From Nitrospira sp. (GTDB lineage: Bacteria > Nitrospirota > Nitrospiria > Nitrospirales > Nitrospiraceae), in contig JARFPM010000009.1 in NCBI GenBank assembly GCA_030444405.1, positions 1-62,121 of the forward strand: a stretch of DNA of 62,121 nucleotides. Reading direction: 5' to 3'. How positions within the stretch are numbered: position 1 is the first letter of the stretch; each line of letters opens with the position of its first letter. Made by a program: the position numbers and the translations under genes. This document shows, one piece after another, positions 35,085 to 44,562 of this stretch. The notes under the pieces were generated by a model. That model ran no database searches, was not told where the DNA came from, and was given only the letters and a program-made list of their open reading frames with translations.

Positions 35085-35100
35085 AGCAGATTTGGTGCCG
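35085..35100 (-). promoter_or_regulatory. Sigma-54-like promoter of pilA
   Basis: Read on the minus strand, the sequence CGGCACCAAATCTGCT matches the TGGCAC-N5-TTGC consensus, with the GG and GC dinucleotides correctly spaced. It is about 83 bases upstream of the pilA start codon. pilA is sigma-54-dependent in many bacteria, controlled by PilR. Confidence 0.65.
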
Positions 35101-35283
35101 GTCAGTGACAAGGCCCAGCGTACCATTGATCCCTGATGATGCAACAAGTTATGAAAAATCAGCCGTGAGCGGGTATATGGCCGGCAGGTCTTTCTACCGT
35201 AATGTGCTCCAGATTGCCAAGAATTGGCACTCGGTTCGGGCGGGTCGAGTGTGGCGAGCTACTGGTGTAGCGTCCCCGAAATA

Positions 35284-35360
35284 CGTTCGTGGTGAGCCGG
35301 TCGAACCATGAACGAAGCAGGCTGAAATCACACGCCTTTCGACATGCTCAGGGCGAACGG
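35284..35360. repeat. REP-like inverted repeat
   Basis: GTTCGTGGTGAGCCGGTCGA at 35285 and its inverted partner CTTTCGACATGCTCAGGGCG at 35336 form an imperfect hairpin. The sequence type (CTTTCGACA-GCTCAGG-CGAACGG) is a widely scattered bacterial intergenic repeat. Related sequence is seen at 59480-59560. The remainder of the 35004-35481 gap holds only the pilA promoter. Confidence 0.6.
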
Positions 35361-35481
35361 ATTATGACAAGAACTTCAGGGATGCAACACTAGGTTGCAT
35401 GAGACGTACTGCTCCCACCAGACCGCATAAAACACCAGGAGCCCTGTGAGGATGGGTGAGGATGGAGCCAATCAGATGGGT

Positions 35482-37332
35482 TTAGGGAGTAGCTTGTTGA
35501 GTGTGCGCCTTCTCTGCAACGCGGCGCTTGGCCTGCTGGATCCGATCTTCATAGGCAGGATTGGTCATGCCAAGTTCACGAAACCGTTGGTGCAGCTTTT
35601 CGTTAGAAGGGTCGAGCTCAAGGGAATGAAGCCACGCCTCTCGCGCGTCAGCAGGCTTTTGTTGCTTGATGTAGATTTCTCCCAAATGCTCATAGAGCAC
35701 TGGGTCATCGCCCACTAATGACACAGCTTTCTTGATCTCGATGAGCGCCTCAGCCAGCATTCCTGACTTGTAGAATGCCCATCCCAGACTATCGACATAG
35801 TAACCATTCTCCGGCTTAAGCGCGACGGCCCGTTTCGTCATGGACAAGGCTTGATCTATCTTGATGCCTCGCTCCGCATAGCTGTAACCGAGATAGTTCA
35901 AGGCATCGGCGTGATGCGGGTCGAGGGAGAGTACCGTTTCCATGGCGCGCTCCACATCGTCAAACCGATTCAGTTTGTCGTAGGCCGTGCCGAGGTTGAA
36001 ATACAGATCGGCGCTCTTCGGATTGTGCCGAATTCCCTCCTCAAACGCCTGTGAAGCCTTTTCGAATTGCTCGCTCTGGAAATGTGCCAACCCTAGGACA
36101 ATGTGCGGTTCAGGCTGTTTCGGCGTGAGACGGACAGCTTCATCGAGATGGGTCACTGCCTCAGGAAATTGCTTGAGGCGATAAAGGAGAATGCCCAGAT
36201 GAACATGACTGTCGGCAAATTTCGGATCCAGATGAATATTATAGCGATAGGTTTCCATCGCCTTTGGAAAGTCCTTGGTCTCTTCGTACAAGTACCCGAG
36301 GTAATCGCGCACCTTCAGTTCAGCTGGCTTGGCCTTCAAGATCTCCGTCAATTGGCTGATAGCCTTTGCAAATTCCTTCTTCTCTCCATAAATCAGCGCC
36401 ACGCGTAACTGCGCATCAAGGTCGCCGGGGTTGTCCGCCAGCAACTTTTCCAGCTCCGCAAGACCTCCGGCATAATCTTTGGTCGCGATATACAACTGGA
36501 CGAGATGTTGTCGAATATCCCTATTTCGAGGATTCACCTGGTGGAGATACTTTTGAAGGACGGCGATGGCCTTGTCCCTCTCTTGGCGTGATTCGTAGAC
36601 TGACGCTTGTGCCAAATAGGCGGGCTCGAACGCCGGGTTCACGGCGATGGCCCGATCGAAATTGGCCAAGGCTTGTTCGGCATTCCCCGATTCTATCGAA
36701 ATGCGGCCCAAATAGTAGTAGCCGACCGGCGAATCGGAGGTATACTGCAACCCCTTCTTGACGGCCTGTTCCGCTTCGGCAATTCGTTTTTGGTTCAAGA
36801 GAATGAGCCCTTTCGGGAAGTACGATTCTCCTCTTTCCGGATCACGCTCAATAGCCTTGTCCAATAACTCCAAGGCACGTTCCGACTTTCCCGCACTGGC
36901 CAAGATACCGGCCATGTGGGTCAGCATTTGTGGTTCTTGTCCCGTTCCCTCTCCAGCTTCATCCGCGTACTGCACCGCCTGAGTTAAATCTCCCAACGCG
37001 AAATACAGAGCGGCTAAACGAGATTTAACCTCGCGGGATTTGGGATCGACTTTCAGGGCGGTATGATATTCCTTCAACGCAGCATCCAGGTCCTGAGCGA
37101 GTTCCGCTTGATGCCCCATCATAAAGTGGTAGGTGGCATCCGACTCGGGAGCCGATGGTGGAGGTGGCAATGCTGAGACCGGTGGAGGTAGCGCTGTCTG
37201 CGGCTGTGGAGAGGCTGCGCAAGCAACCATGGCACCCGAAAGGCACAGGGAGAGCAGCAGTATCGTCCTCACCAAGGGCAGAGCACTCTGTCTGAACGAC
37301 CAACTGTACAAGACCATTCGTGTGTTCCGCAT
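35482..37332 (-). CDS. Large TPR lipoprotein
   Basis: The 616-residue precursor has a signal peptide with lipobox AMVAC (Cys about 38), so it is a lipoprotein. After a Pro-rich linker come about 14 tetratricopeptide repeats (residues about 65-600), each with the typical A-x-x-x-Y/F pattern. TPR proteins act as scaffolds for protein complexes in the envelope. The gene is on the same strand as dnaB with an 81-base gap. The start at 37332 is the first ATG; an ATG at 37317 is also possible. Confidence 0.85.
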   Translation of the reverse strand: MRNTRMVLYSWSFRQSALPLVRTILLLSLCLSGAMVACAASPQPQTALPPPVSALPPPPSAPESDATYHFMMGHQAELAQDLDAALKEYHTALKVDPKSREVKSRLAALYFALGDLTQAVQYADEAGEGTGQEPQMLTHMAGILASAGKSERALELLDKAIERDPERGESYFPKGLILLNQKRIAEAEQAVKKGLQYTSDSPVGYYYLGRISIESGNAEQALANFDRAIAVNPAFEPAYLAQASVYESRQERDKAIAVLQKYLHQVNPRNRDIRQHLVQLYIATKDYAGGLAELEKLLADNPGDLDAQLRVALIYGEKKEFAKAISQLTEILKAKPAELKVRDYLGYLYEETKDFPKAMETYRYNIHLDPKFADSHVHLGILLYRLKQFPEAVTHLDEAVRLTPKQPEPHIVLGLAHFQSEQFEKASQAFEEGIRHNPKSADLYFNLGTAYDKLNRFDDVERAMETVLSLDPHHADALNYLGYSYAERGIKIDQALSMTKRAVALKPENGYYVDSLGWAFYKSGMLAEALIEIKKAVSLVGDDPVLYEHLGEIYIKQQKPADAREAWLHSLELDPSNEKLHQRFRELGMTNPAYEDRIQQAKRRVAEKAHTQQATP

Positions 37333-37413
37333 AACCTTACGTCAGGACAAGTGGGAGGCGGGTCTCTGAACAATTATACCGAGTGTCAGGACGATGCGCA
37401 AACGACTCACTGC

Positions 37414-38766
37414 CTATGCTTCGCGAAGGTCGAGGCTTTCGAATTTGGCGAATCGGTCCTGGAAAAACAACTCTCTTTTCCCTATAGGTCCGTTACGATG
37501 TTTACTGACGATGATGTCGGCAATCCCTTTGCGCTCCGAATTCTGGTCATACACGTCTTCTCGGTAAATGAAGATGACCACATCGGCATCCTGTTCGATC
37601 GCTCCGCTCTCCCTCAGGTCCGCCAGCATGGGGATCGGCGGCTTACGTGCCTCTACCGCGCGACTCAACTGGGACAGGGCTACAACCGGTACATTCAGTT
37701 CCTTCGCCAATGCCTTTAGTGAGCGGGAAATATCGGAGATCTCTTGCTGACGGGACTCCGAATCGCTCCGCCCTTGCATGAGCTGAAGGTAATCCACGAT
37801 GAGAAGATCAAGCCCTTTCTCTGCCTTGAGCCGGCGGGCTTTGCCTCGCATCTGTTGGACGGTAATACCGCCCGTATCGTCGATATAGATCGGTGCCTGT
37901 TCCAATCGGCCGGCCGCCTCCGCCAATCGCCACCAATCCTCCTTTTGAAGTTTCCCCGTCCTCAACGCATGGGAATCGACTCGCGCTTCAGAACTGAGCA
38001 TACGGAGGACGATCTGAGGCTTGGACATTTCCAAGCTGAAGACTCCCACGACCGCATTGGCGTGAATGGCAGCATGCGTCGCAAAACCCAAGGCGAGGCT
38101 CGTCTTACCCATGCTCGGCCGTCCCGCCACCACCACCAAGTCCGAGGCCTGCAGCCCTGCGGTAATATCGTCGAGGTCATAGTACCCCGTAGGAACTCCC
38201 GTAACGTGTTCCTTTCGTTTCGAGAGTTTATCGATAACATCCAGACTTTCCTTAATGACCTGACTGATCGGGCTGAAGGACCGTTCAAGTTTGCCTTGCG
38301 CAATGCTAAATACCGACCGCTCGGCAAAATCGAGCAGGTCATCGATTGAGTCACTGCCTTCATAGCCTCTGGTCAGTACCTCGGTAGAAGTGCTGATCAA
38401 CTGACGGGCCACCGCCTTGTCCCGAACGATCTTACAGTGATACCGAATATTGGCGGAACTGGGAACGATCTGGACGAGTTCAGCGAGATAGGCCGCACCC
38501 CCGATGGCCTCGAGTTCGCCACGAGATTTCAATCGTTCGGTCAGCGTGATCTGATCGATCACTTCTCCGGTGTCGGATAGCTCAAGCATGGCTTGGTAGA
38601 CTTTTTTGTGGGCCGTCCGATAGAAATCCTCTTCCACCAGCAGTTCCATCGCCTTCGGCATGGCAGCGTTATCGAGAAGGATGGCCCCGAGCACCGACTG
38701 CTCTGCTTCCAAGTTCTGCGGTGGTAGTTTCGGTTGAGAGAGATCTACCATCCCGATGGATTTCAT
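37414..38766 (-). CDS. dnaB: Replicative DNA helicase
   Basis: DnaB unwinds DNA ahead of the replisome. The 450-residue protein has the N-terminal helical domain (about 13-115) and a RecA-like ATPase domain (about 170-450) with Walker A GRPSMGKTS, Walker B LLIVDYLQLM and the sensor QLSRAVE. No intein is seen. It overlaps hisZ by four bases (ATGA), so it is translationally coupled to it. That replication and histidine synthesis genes are so linked is unusual and probably only reflects operon history. Confidence 0.97.
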   Translation of the reverse strand: MKSIGMVDLSQPKLPPQNLEAEQSVLGAILLDNAAMPKAMELLVEEDFYRTAHKKVYQAMLELSDTGEVIDQITLTERLKSRGELEAIGGAAYLAELVQIVPSSANIRYHCKIVRDKAVARQLISTSTEVLTRGYEGSDSIDDLLDFAERSVFSIAQGKLERSFSPISQVIKESLDVIDKLSKRKEHVTGVPTGYYDLDDITAGLQASDLVVVAGRPSMGKTSLALGFATHAAIHANAVVGVFSLEMSKPQIVLRMLSSEARVDSHALRTGKLQKEDWWRLAEAAGRLEQAPIYIDDTGGITVQQMRGKARRLKAEKGLDLLIVDYLQLMQGRSDSESRQQEISDISRSLKALAKELNVPVVALSQLSRAVEARKPPIPMLADLRESGAIEQDADVVIFIYREDVYDQNSERKGIADIIVSKHRNGPIGKRELFFQDRFAKFESLDLREA

Positions 38767-40157
38767 AACGCCCCTTCGATGTCGGCACGCAGGCTTGCGA
38801 TGAGACCTGCGATCGACATGGTCTTCTTGCGAATCTGAGTGCGGCCGGTCGCTCCCGCCACACGATGGCGGTTCCCCTGATGAAGCACGACAACCTGATC
38901 GGGATTAAGACTGTCCACGCCAACAACAATAATGATATCGATTTCTGCGTCAAGACCGGCCTTGACCGCGGCACCGATCAAGTCCCGCCCCGATGGATCC
39001 ACGGCCCATTGAACCGTTCGTATCCCCGCATGGCGAAGCTGTTGAGCGACCAAAACCAGTCGTGTCAACAACCCTGGCGGAGCGACGACCAAGACCTCTG
39101 GTCCCACAGACTTCGTCCTCTCGGAAAGGTTCAACCCACGGAAGAGCCGGTCCACACTGAGAGCAAACCCGGTTGACGGAAGGTTCCGACCGAATCGGCC
39201 GATTAAGTGGTCGTAACGCCCACCCCCACCTAACTCCACCCCGATACCGTCGGTAAAGACATCAAAGACGATGCCGTCATAGTAGTCGAACCCTCTGAAT
39301 TCTCCTAGATCCAGCAAAACGGCCTCTTGAAATCCGGTCGCGCAGAGTAGCCGATAGACGTTCGCCAGTCGGTCCACCGCCTGTACCAGCGGCCTCTCAC
39401 CCTTCGCCAATGCGCGCCCTTTCGAGAGAACTTCAGCTTGTCCGCAAAGTTCCAGCGCTTCCAAAATTCTGTGAGCCGACCTTTTGGTCACCCGCTCTTG
39501 CGACAGGATCTCCCCAAGTCTCGGCACATCTTTTCTTGCTGCTGCTTGCTCAGCCCGCTTCTGTCCTTCCAGAGAGAGTCCCGCACGAATGAGGAGGCCT
39601 TTGAAAAACCCAACATGCCCCAGTGAAATCTTGAATGAACGCAATCCGACCTGCCGTAGGCACTCGATCAACAGTATGATGATTTCACTATCGGCGGACG
39701 GATCATCCACTCCGATCAGCTCGGCGCCTACTTGAAAGATTTCTCGATCTCGGCCGGCATGTTCCGGTTCATACCGAAAGACGGTCGCCCGGTACGACAA
39801 GCGCAGCGGAAAGTGAGCGCCCACCATGCCCATCGCCACCGTGCGGGCGATCTGCGCCGTGACGTCGGGCCGCAACAACAGAATACGGCCGGTCGTTCTG
39901 TCTACAATCTTATAGGAGTTCTCTAAGAGCGTTGGTTCGAGACCGGGCGCCAGCACATCGAGATACTCGAAGGTCGGCAGGATAATCTCGTCGTAACCAA
40001 AACGATTGAAATACGCCAGTAATTCGGCTTCCAGATGCCGCACATGGCGGGCAGCCTCCGGCAGAATGGTGGCCATCCCGACCGGAACCAATGAGTGCTC
40101 ACGCAAAAGAGGGAACTGCCCCGAAGTAGTCCTACGCATCGGAGGAGCAGAGGCCAT
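38763..40157 (-). CDS. hisZ: ATP phosphoribosyltransferase regulatory subunit (HisRS-like)
   Basis: The 464-residue protein has the class II synthetase-like catalytic fold with motif 2 (LSYRATVFRYEPEHAGRDRE) and a GGGRYDHLIGRFG stretch, close to HisZ rather than true HisRS. HisZ partners HisG in the first step of histidine synthesis. Unlike usual HisZ proteins, which stop at about 390 residues, it continues with about 100 residues resembling a decayed anticodon-binding domain (about 360-464). It could be a HisS paralogue; the altered motif 3 region makes HisZ more likely. It lies between serA and dnaB. Confidence 0.75.
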   Translation of the reverse strand: MASAPPMRRTTSGQFPLLREHSLVPVGMATILPEAARHVRHLEAELLAYFNRFGYDEIILPTFEYLDVLAPGLEPTLLENSYKIVDRTTGRILLLRPDVTAQIARTVAMGMVGAHFPLRLSYRATVFRYEPEHAGRDREIFQVGAELIGVDDPSADSEIIILLIECLRQVGLRSFKISLGHVGFFKGLLIRAGLSLEGQKRAEQAAARKDVPRLGEILSQERVTKRSAHRILEALELCGQAEVLSKGRALAKGERPLVQAVDRLANVYRLLCATGFQEAVLLDLGEFRGFDYYDGIVFDVFTDGIGVELGGGGRYDHLIGRFGRNLPSTGFALSVDRLFRGLNLSERTKSVGPEVLVVAPPGLLTRLVLVAQQLRHAGIRTVQWAVDPSGRDLIGAAVKAGLDAEIDIIIVVGVDSLNPDQVVVLHQGNRHRVAGATGRTQIRKKTMSIAGLIASLRADIEGAL

Positions 40158-40179
40158 AATAACCTGGTCGCGAGAATCG

Positions 40180-41778
40180 TTACGAAAGGTTGGCGACCTT
40201 GACGGACAGAATATTCGAGCTGGAACGGATCTGCTCCAGGACTGTAGATGGGAATTCCGTATCGGAACCGATGATCAACAACGCATCCCCTCCCCGCTTC
40301 TCCAAAGCACACTGCATCCGCACGATATTGATTCCCTGGTCCCCCAGGACTTTTCCGACCATGCCGATGACTCCCGGACGATCGACATTATGAATCAATA
40401 ACATATGCCCTTCTGGTACAACTTCAACTTGAAATTGGTCAATCTCCGTGACTCGGGCTTCTTTCTTGTGATACAGCGTCCCTGCCGCTTGGTGTGACAT
40501 CTTGCCGGCTTCGACCCGAACCCGGATGAGACTCGTGAAATCCCCGGCGTCCGTGCTCTTAATTTCTTTAACTTCAATGCCCCTCTCTTTCGCCACGATG
40601 GGAGCATTCACGTAGTTCACCGGGTGTTCCATAATAGGACTGAGCAGGCCCTTGAGGACGGCGATGGTCAAGGGCGCGATTGAGAGGGAGGCAACCTCCC
40701 CGCTGTACTCCACCGTGACTCGTTCGATTCCTCCTTGAACGAGTTGAGTTTGAAGCGTGCCGAGCTTCTCGGCCAACGTTAGAAAGGGTTGCAAACGAGG
40801 CAATAATTCCGGAGCGACCGACGGAATATTGACGGCGCCCCTAGCCACACCCTTGGTAAAGTAGTCGACAATCTGTTCCGCAATTCCGATCGCGACGTTT
40901 TCCTGAGCCTCCGTCGTCTGGGCTCCAATATGCGGGGTGCAGATGAAATTATCCAAGGCGAGGAGCGGATTGTCCGGCTTGACCGGCTCTTCTTCAAACA
41001 CGTCGAAGGCTGCAGCGGCGACGCGCTTTGTTTTCAAGGCTTCGCACAAATCGAGCTCGTTAATGATACCGCCCCGGGCGCAGTTCACGATCAGCACACC
41101 GGGTTTCATCTTGGCAATGGCCTGTGCGTTGATGATCCCGCGTGTCTCCGGCGTGAGCGGCGTATGAACCGAAATAACGTCCGCCCGACGGAATAGTTCC
41201 TCAAGGTCCACCATTGTCACGCCCATTCGTTCTGCCCGCTCTGGCGCGAGATATGGGTCAAACGCAACGACGCTCATGCCGATACCTTGTGCCATCTTGG
41301 TCAAGTGACTGCCGATCTGTCCAGCGCCGATGATGCCGAGCACCTTGTTATAGAGCTCGACGCCCATGAATTTGTCCTTTTCCCATTTGCCTGCCTTCAC
41401 CGACGCGGTGGCTTGGGGAATACGCCGACTCATCGCACAGATCATCGACATCGTGTGCTCAGCAGTGGTGACGGTATTGCCTCCCGGTGTGTTCATGACC
41501 ACGATGCCGCGGCGGGTCGCAGCTGGGGTGTCGACATTGTCCAGGCCCGATCCGGCTCTTCCGACAACCTTGAGTTTTTCTGCTGCAGCGATCAGTTCCG
41601 CCGTCACCTTGGTGCCAGATCGCACGATGAGTCCATCGGCGTCTTTTATCTCTTTGAACAACTCGTCCTTCGGCATTTTGGACTTCACCACAACGGTGAA
41701 CCCTGCCTTCTCAAGCGCCTCGACGCCTTGTTTCGACAAGCTGTCGCTGATCAGAATCTTCATTCCCGCTGCGGCCAT
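40180..41778 (-). CDS. serA: D-3-phosphoglycerate dehydrogenase
   Basis: SerA oxidises 3-phosphoglycerate as the first step of serine synthesis. The 532-residue protein has the 2-hydroxyacid dehydrogenase part (about 1-310) with the NAD motif GIIGAGQIGSHLTKMAQ, catalytic Arg in NCARGGII, and His in CTPHIGAQT. It continues with an allosteric-substrate-binding domain (about 320-450) and a C-terminal ACT domain (about 455-532) for serine feedback. ATG at 41778 is preferred because GCGAGG is six bases upstream. It follows a class V aminotransferase gene by 17 bases. Confidence 0.95.
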   Translation of the reverse strand: MAAAGMKILISDSLSKQGVEALEKAGFTVVVKSKMPKDELFKEIKDADGLIVRSGTKVTAELIAAAEKLKVVGRAGSGLDNVDTPAATRRGIVVMNTPGGNTVTTAEHTMSMICAMSRRIPQATASVKAGKWEKDKFMGVELYNKVLGIIGAGQIGSHLTKMAQGIGMSVVAFDPYLAPERAERMGVTMVDLEELFRRADVISVHTPLTPETRGIINAQAIAKMKPGVLIVNCARGGIINELDLCEALKTKRVAAAAFDVFEEEPVKPDNPLLALDNFICTPHIGAQTTEAQENVAIGIAEQIVDYFTKGVARGAVNIPSVAPELLPRLQPFLTLAEKLGTLQTQLVQGGIERVTVEYSGEVASLSIAPLTIAVLKGLLSPIMEHPVNYVNAPIVAKERGIEVKEIKSTDAGDFTSLIRVRVEAGKMSHQAAGTLYHKKEARVTEIDQFQVEVVPEGHMLLIHNVDRPGVIGMVGKVLGDQGINIVRMQCALEKRGGDALLIIGSDTEFPSTVLEQIRSSSNILSVKVANLS

Positions 41779-41795
41779 ATGCATCCTCGCCGTAG

Positions 41796-42938
41796 TTACT
41801 TTGCCATTAAAATTTCTTGCGCTTTGCCGACACCACTTCCCAGCTTTATGGTATGACCAAGTCCTTTCAGAACCATCTCGGTCGCCGCCAATGCGATGAT
41901 CACGTCAAACGAATCCGCATACCCCATATGTGACAATCGAAATATCTTCCCTTTCAGATGATCCTGGCCGCCCGCGGCCGTCATGCCGTATTGCACACGG
42001 AGGTTCTTATAGATAGCCTGTCCATCAATTCCCTCAGGAGCACAGACCGCCGTCAAGGCATCGCTGGGAGACTCCTTTGGAAACAAGGCCATCCCGGCGG
42101 CCTTCACGCCTTCTCGCATCGCTAGAGCCAGCCGTCCCTGCCGTGCAAACATTTTTTCCAGCCCCTCCGCCTTCATTATTCGGAACACCTCTTGAAGTCC
42201 AACGATGAGGGAGACCGTTGGGGTCCAGGCAGTCTGGTTCTTGGTTTGAGTTTCACGCTCTTTTTTGAAATTAAAGTAGAAGGCGGTGTTCTTGGCCTTG
42301 TCGGCCAAGGCCCACGCTTTGTCACTGACACTGACAAACGCCATGCCGGGAGGGAGCATCAGGGCCTTCTGGGAGCCGGTGATCACGACATCCAGGCCCC
42401 ATGCATCAGTCTTGATATCGAATACACCAAGCGCTGTGATGGCATCGACCACCAAAATGGTATTGTCATACCCTTTAATGATCTCACCGAGTGCCTTGAC
42501 GTCATGAGAAACCCCCGTCGATGTCTCGCTGGCTTGAACATACACCGCTTTGATCGAAGGATCTTTCTTTAAGGCATCGGCAACCTGTTGTGGACTGACG
42601 GCATGTCCCCATTCGACCTTGATCTCGTTCGCTTGCACTCCAAAGGTCTTACAGAGTTTGCCCCAGCGCTCTCCAAACTTACCTCCATTGACATACAGGG
42701 CTTTGTCGCCGGGAGACAAAAAGTTTGAGACTGCGCCTTCCATGCCGCCTGTTCCGGACGCCGCCAACATCAATACATCATTCCGCGTTTGAAAGAGCCA
42801 CTTCAGTCCTTCGCGAACCTCCGCGAATATCGGATCGAACTCGGGTGCGCGATGATGGATCATCGGACGAGCCATCGCCAGCAACACCTCCGGAGGAACG
42901 GGCGTCGGGCCAGGAGCCAAGAGATACCGCTTCAACAT
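41796..42938 (-). CDS. Class V aminotransferase (alanine-glyoxylate/serine type)
   Basis: A 380-residue PLP enzyme with Lys in GSQKALMLPPGMAF (about 194) and the start LLAPGPTPVPPEV of the serine-glyoxylate/alanine-glyoxylate group. Adjacent to serA, it most likely supplies phosphoserine or related aminotransferase activity in serine synthesis, replacing SerC, which is otherwise a different family. A role in glyoxylate transamination remains possible. A likely promoter with TTGACA at 43017-43022 (minus strand) and an 18-base spacer lies upstream. Confidence 0.85.
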   Translation of the reverse strand: MLKRYLLAPGPTPVPPEVLLAMARPMIHHRAPEFDPIFAEVREGLKWLFQTRNDVLMLAASGTGGMEGAVSNFLSPGDKALYVNGGKFGERWGKLCKTFGVQANEIKVEWGHAVSPQQVADALKKDPSIKAVYVQASETSTGVSHDVKALGEIIKGYDNTILVVDAITALGVFDIKTDAWGLDVVITGSQKALMLPPGMAFVSVSDKAWALADKAKNTAFYFNFKKERETQTKNQTAWTPTVSLIVGLQEVFRIMKAEGLEKMFARQGRLALAMREGVKAAGMALFPKESPSDALTAVCAPEGIDGQAIYKNLRVQYGMTAAGGQDHLKGKIFRLSHMGYADSFDVIIALAATEMVLKGLGHTIKLGSGVGKAQEILMAK

Positions 42939-43178
42939 TGATCGAACCTCCTTACAATGCGATTCTGGTGGGGTACCACTAGGAGAGGCGGTACGCTATC
43001 ATTTGCGCCGGGAGACTGTCAAGAAATCGACCGGCGCAAACCAGGACCGCATCAGGAATTTTCCCTCTTGCGATAACGCTCGATGACGCTATAGAACCTC
43101 ACCTCAAGTTCCCCGCACCACCGTCTTTTCTCCTCCCGACATGACACGGAAGTACGAGCGTCTTACCCGCTCAATTTC

Positions 43179-43207
43179 TTGACAAGTATGCGGTGGATCG
43201 ATAGTCT
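43179..43207 (+). promoter_or_regulatory. Probable promoter of the lytic transglycosylase gene
   Basis: A perfect TTGACA at 43179-43184 is followed after 17 bases by TAGTCT at 43202-43207, and the start codon is 22 bases further on. A second TTGACA lies on the opposite strand at 43017-43022 for the divergent aminotransferase gene. The rest of the 42939-43228 gap shows no other feature. Confidence 0.5.
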
Positions 43208-43228
43208 TTGATGCTATCGAGGTTATCC

Positions 43229-44509
43229 ATGATGACAAAATGCGCCAGACTGTGGGTGGCCCAAGCGACCGTCGTAGCGGTGTTTGGACTCAGTGGCACC
43301 GTTCTGCTGCCGTCATCCGAGAGTCTGGCCCAGGCTAATCCTGCTAGTGAAGGTGAAATAGAATCGCCCCAAGAGGATGATGACATTGACTCAAACCTAG
43401 TTCCCTTAGAGCCTGAACTGACGGTCTCTCCCCCTGACCTCTCATCGACGGATGGTACTGTAGAGCAACCTGAACATACACCTGGCAAGGCCTTTCTGGA
43501 CACTCCAGGCGCGGTGAGTGCGGATGCTCAAGGTCCGGTGTACAATATTCCCGTCGTCATTGATCAGACCGTACAAAGCCACATTCACTTTTTCAATATC
43601 TCAATTCGAAACAGGTTTGAACAATGGCTTCTGCGCTTTAGTCGCTATCGTCCGTTGGTCGAAAACATCTTTGCCGAATTCAACCTTCCGAGCGATCTTG
43701 TGAATCTCTCCCTTGTTGAAAGCGGCTTCAACCCCTACGCCTATTCACGAGCAAAAGCCACGGGGCCATGGCAGTTTATGAAAGGGACCGGGCAACTCTA
43801 TGGGTTGCGGATCGATCATTATGTTGATGAACGACGTGATCCTATCAAATCCACCGTCGCGGCGGCGCGGTACCTGCGAGACCTCTACGATTTATTCGGC
43901 GCTTGGCCCTTGGCGATGGCGGCGTACAATGCTGGCGAAGGGAAGGTCCTGCGAGCCCTTCAGAAGGCTCAGGCGGAGTCCTTCTCAGAGATCTCAAAAA
44001 CGAAACTCATTCGGGGTGAAACGAAGCAATACGTTCCCCGAATTATGGCTGCGACCATTATTGCGAAGAACCCCGACCAATACGGGTTCAATCAAGATCC
44101 CGTCCCGCTTCACCAATTTGAGGAGGTCGTGGTGACCCGCCCCTTACACTTCCGCGCCATTGCCAACGTGACAGGGATTCCGTACGCCGAGCTGCGGTTA
44201 CTGAATCCGGAGCTGCGCCGAGATGCGACGCCCCCTGACGACTCGGCGTATCATCTGAAGGTCCCAGTGGGAACGAGCGCCAAAGTAGTCGAACTGATCG
44301 ACCGAGTCCCTACATATAAGTTCCCCCCCCTGCGCGCCGGAGGTCAGCGTGTCAAAACCGAGGCTGCCCGCTGGTATCGAGTCCGTATGGGTGACACGCT
44401 TGAGAAGGTTTCTCGACGATTTCACGTTCCTCTCAGAACCCTCAAAGCGCTTAACCACCTGTCCAGCCCAGTGATTAAGGCTGGAGAGCTCCTCGTGATT
44501 ACTCGTTAG
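43229..44509 (+). CDS. mltD: Lytic transglycosylase with LysM domain (MltD-like)
   Basis: The 426-residue precursor has a signal peptide (about 1-34), an acidic linker, and an SLT-type lytic transglycosylase domain (about 140-290) with catalytic Glu in LSLVESGFNPYAYS and GPWQFMKGTG. A C-terminal LysM domain (about 378-425, RVRMGDTLEKVSRRFHVPL) binds peptidoglycan. It cuts murein glycan strands, possibly to allow assembly of envelope structures. The start at 43229 has GAGG seven bases upstream and gives a better signal peptide than ATG at 43211 or TTG at 43208. Confidence 0.9.
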   Translation: MMTKCARLWVAQATVVAVFGLSGTVLLPSSESLAQANPASEGEIESPQEDDDIDSNLVPLEPELTVSPPDLSSTDGTVEQPEHTPGKAFLDTPGAVSADAQGPVYNIPVVIDQTVQSHIHFFNISIRNRFEQWLLRFSRYRPLVENIFAEFNLPSDLVNLSLVESGFNPYAYSRAKATGPWQFMKGTGQLYGLRIDHYVDERRDPIKSTVAAARYLRDLYDLFGAWPLAMAAYNAGEGKVLRALQKAQAESFSEISKTKLIRGETKQYVPRIMAATIIAKNPDQYGFNQDPVPLHQFEEVVVTRPLHFRAIANVTGIPYAELRLLNPELRRDATPPDDSAYHLKVPVGTSAKVVELIDRVPTYKFPPLRAGGQRVKTEAARWYRVRMGDTLEKVSRRFHVPLRTLKALNHLSSPVIKAGELLVITR

Positions 44510-44562
44510 CACACCCAGTCTTGAACGAGTAAGCACCCACTGCTCCGTAACAAGAAGCTTGT

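Noticed and set aside
35284-35360. Reading the inverted repeat as a terminator of a gene
   Set aside because: No gene ends here on either strand and the arms match an interspersed repeat type.
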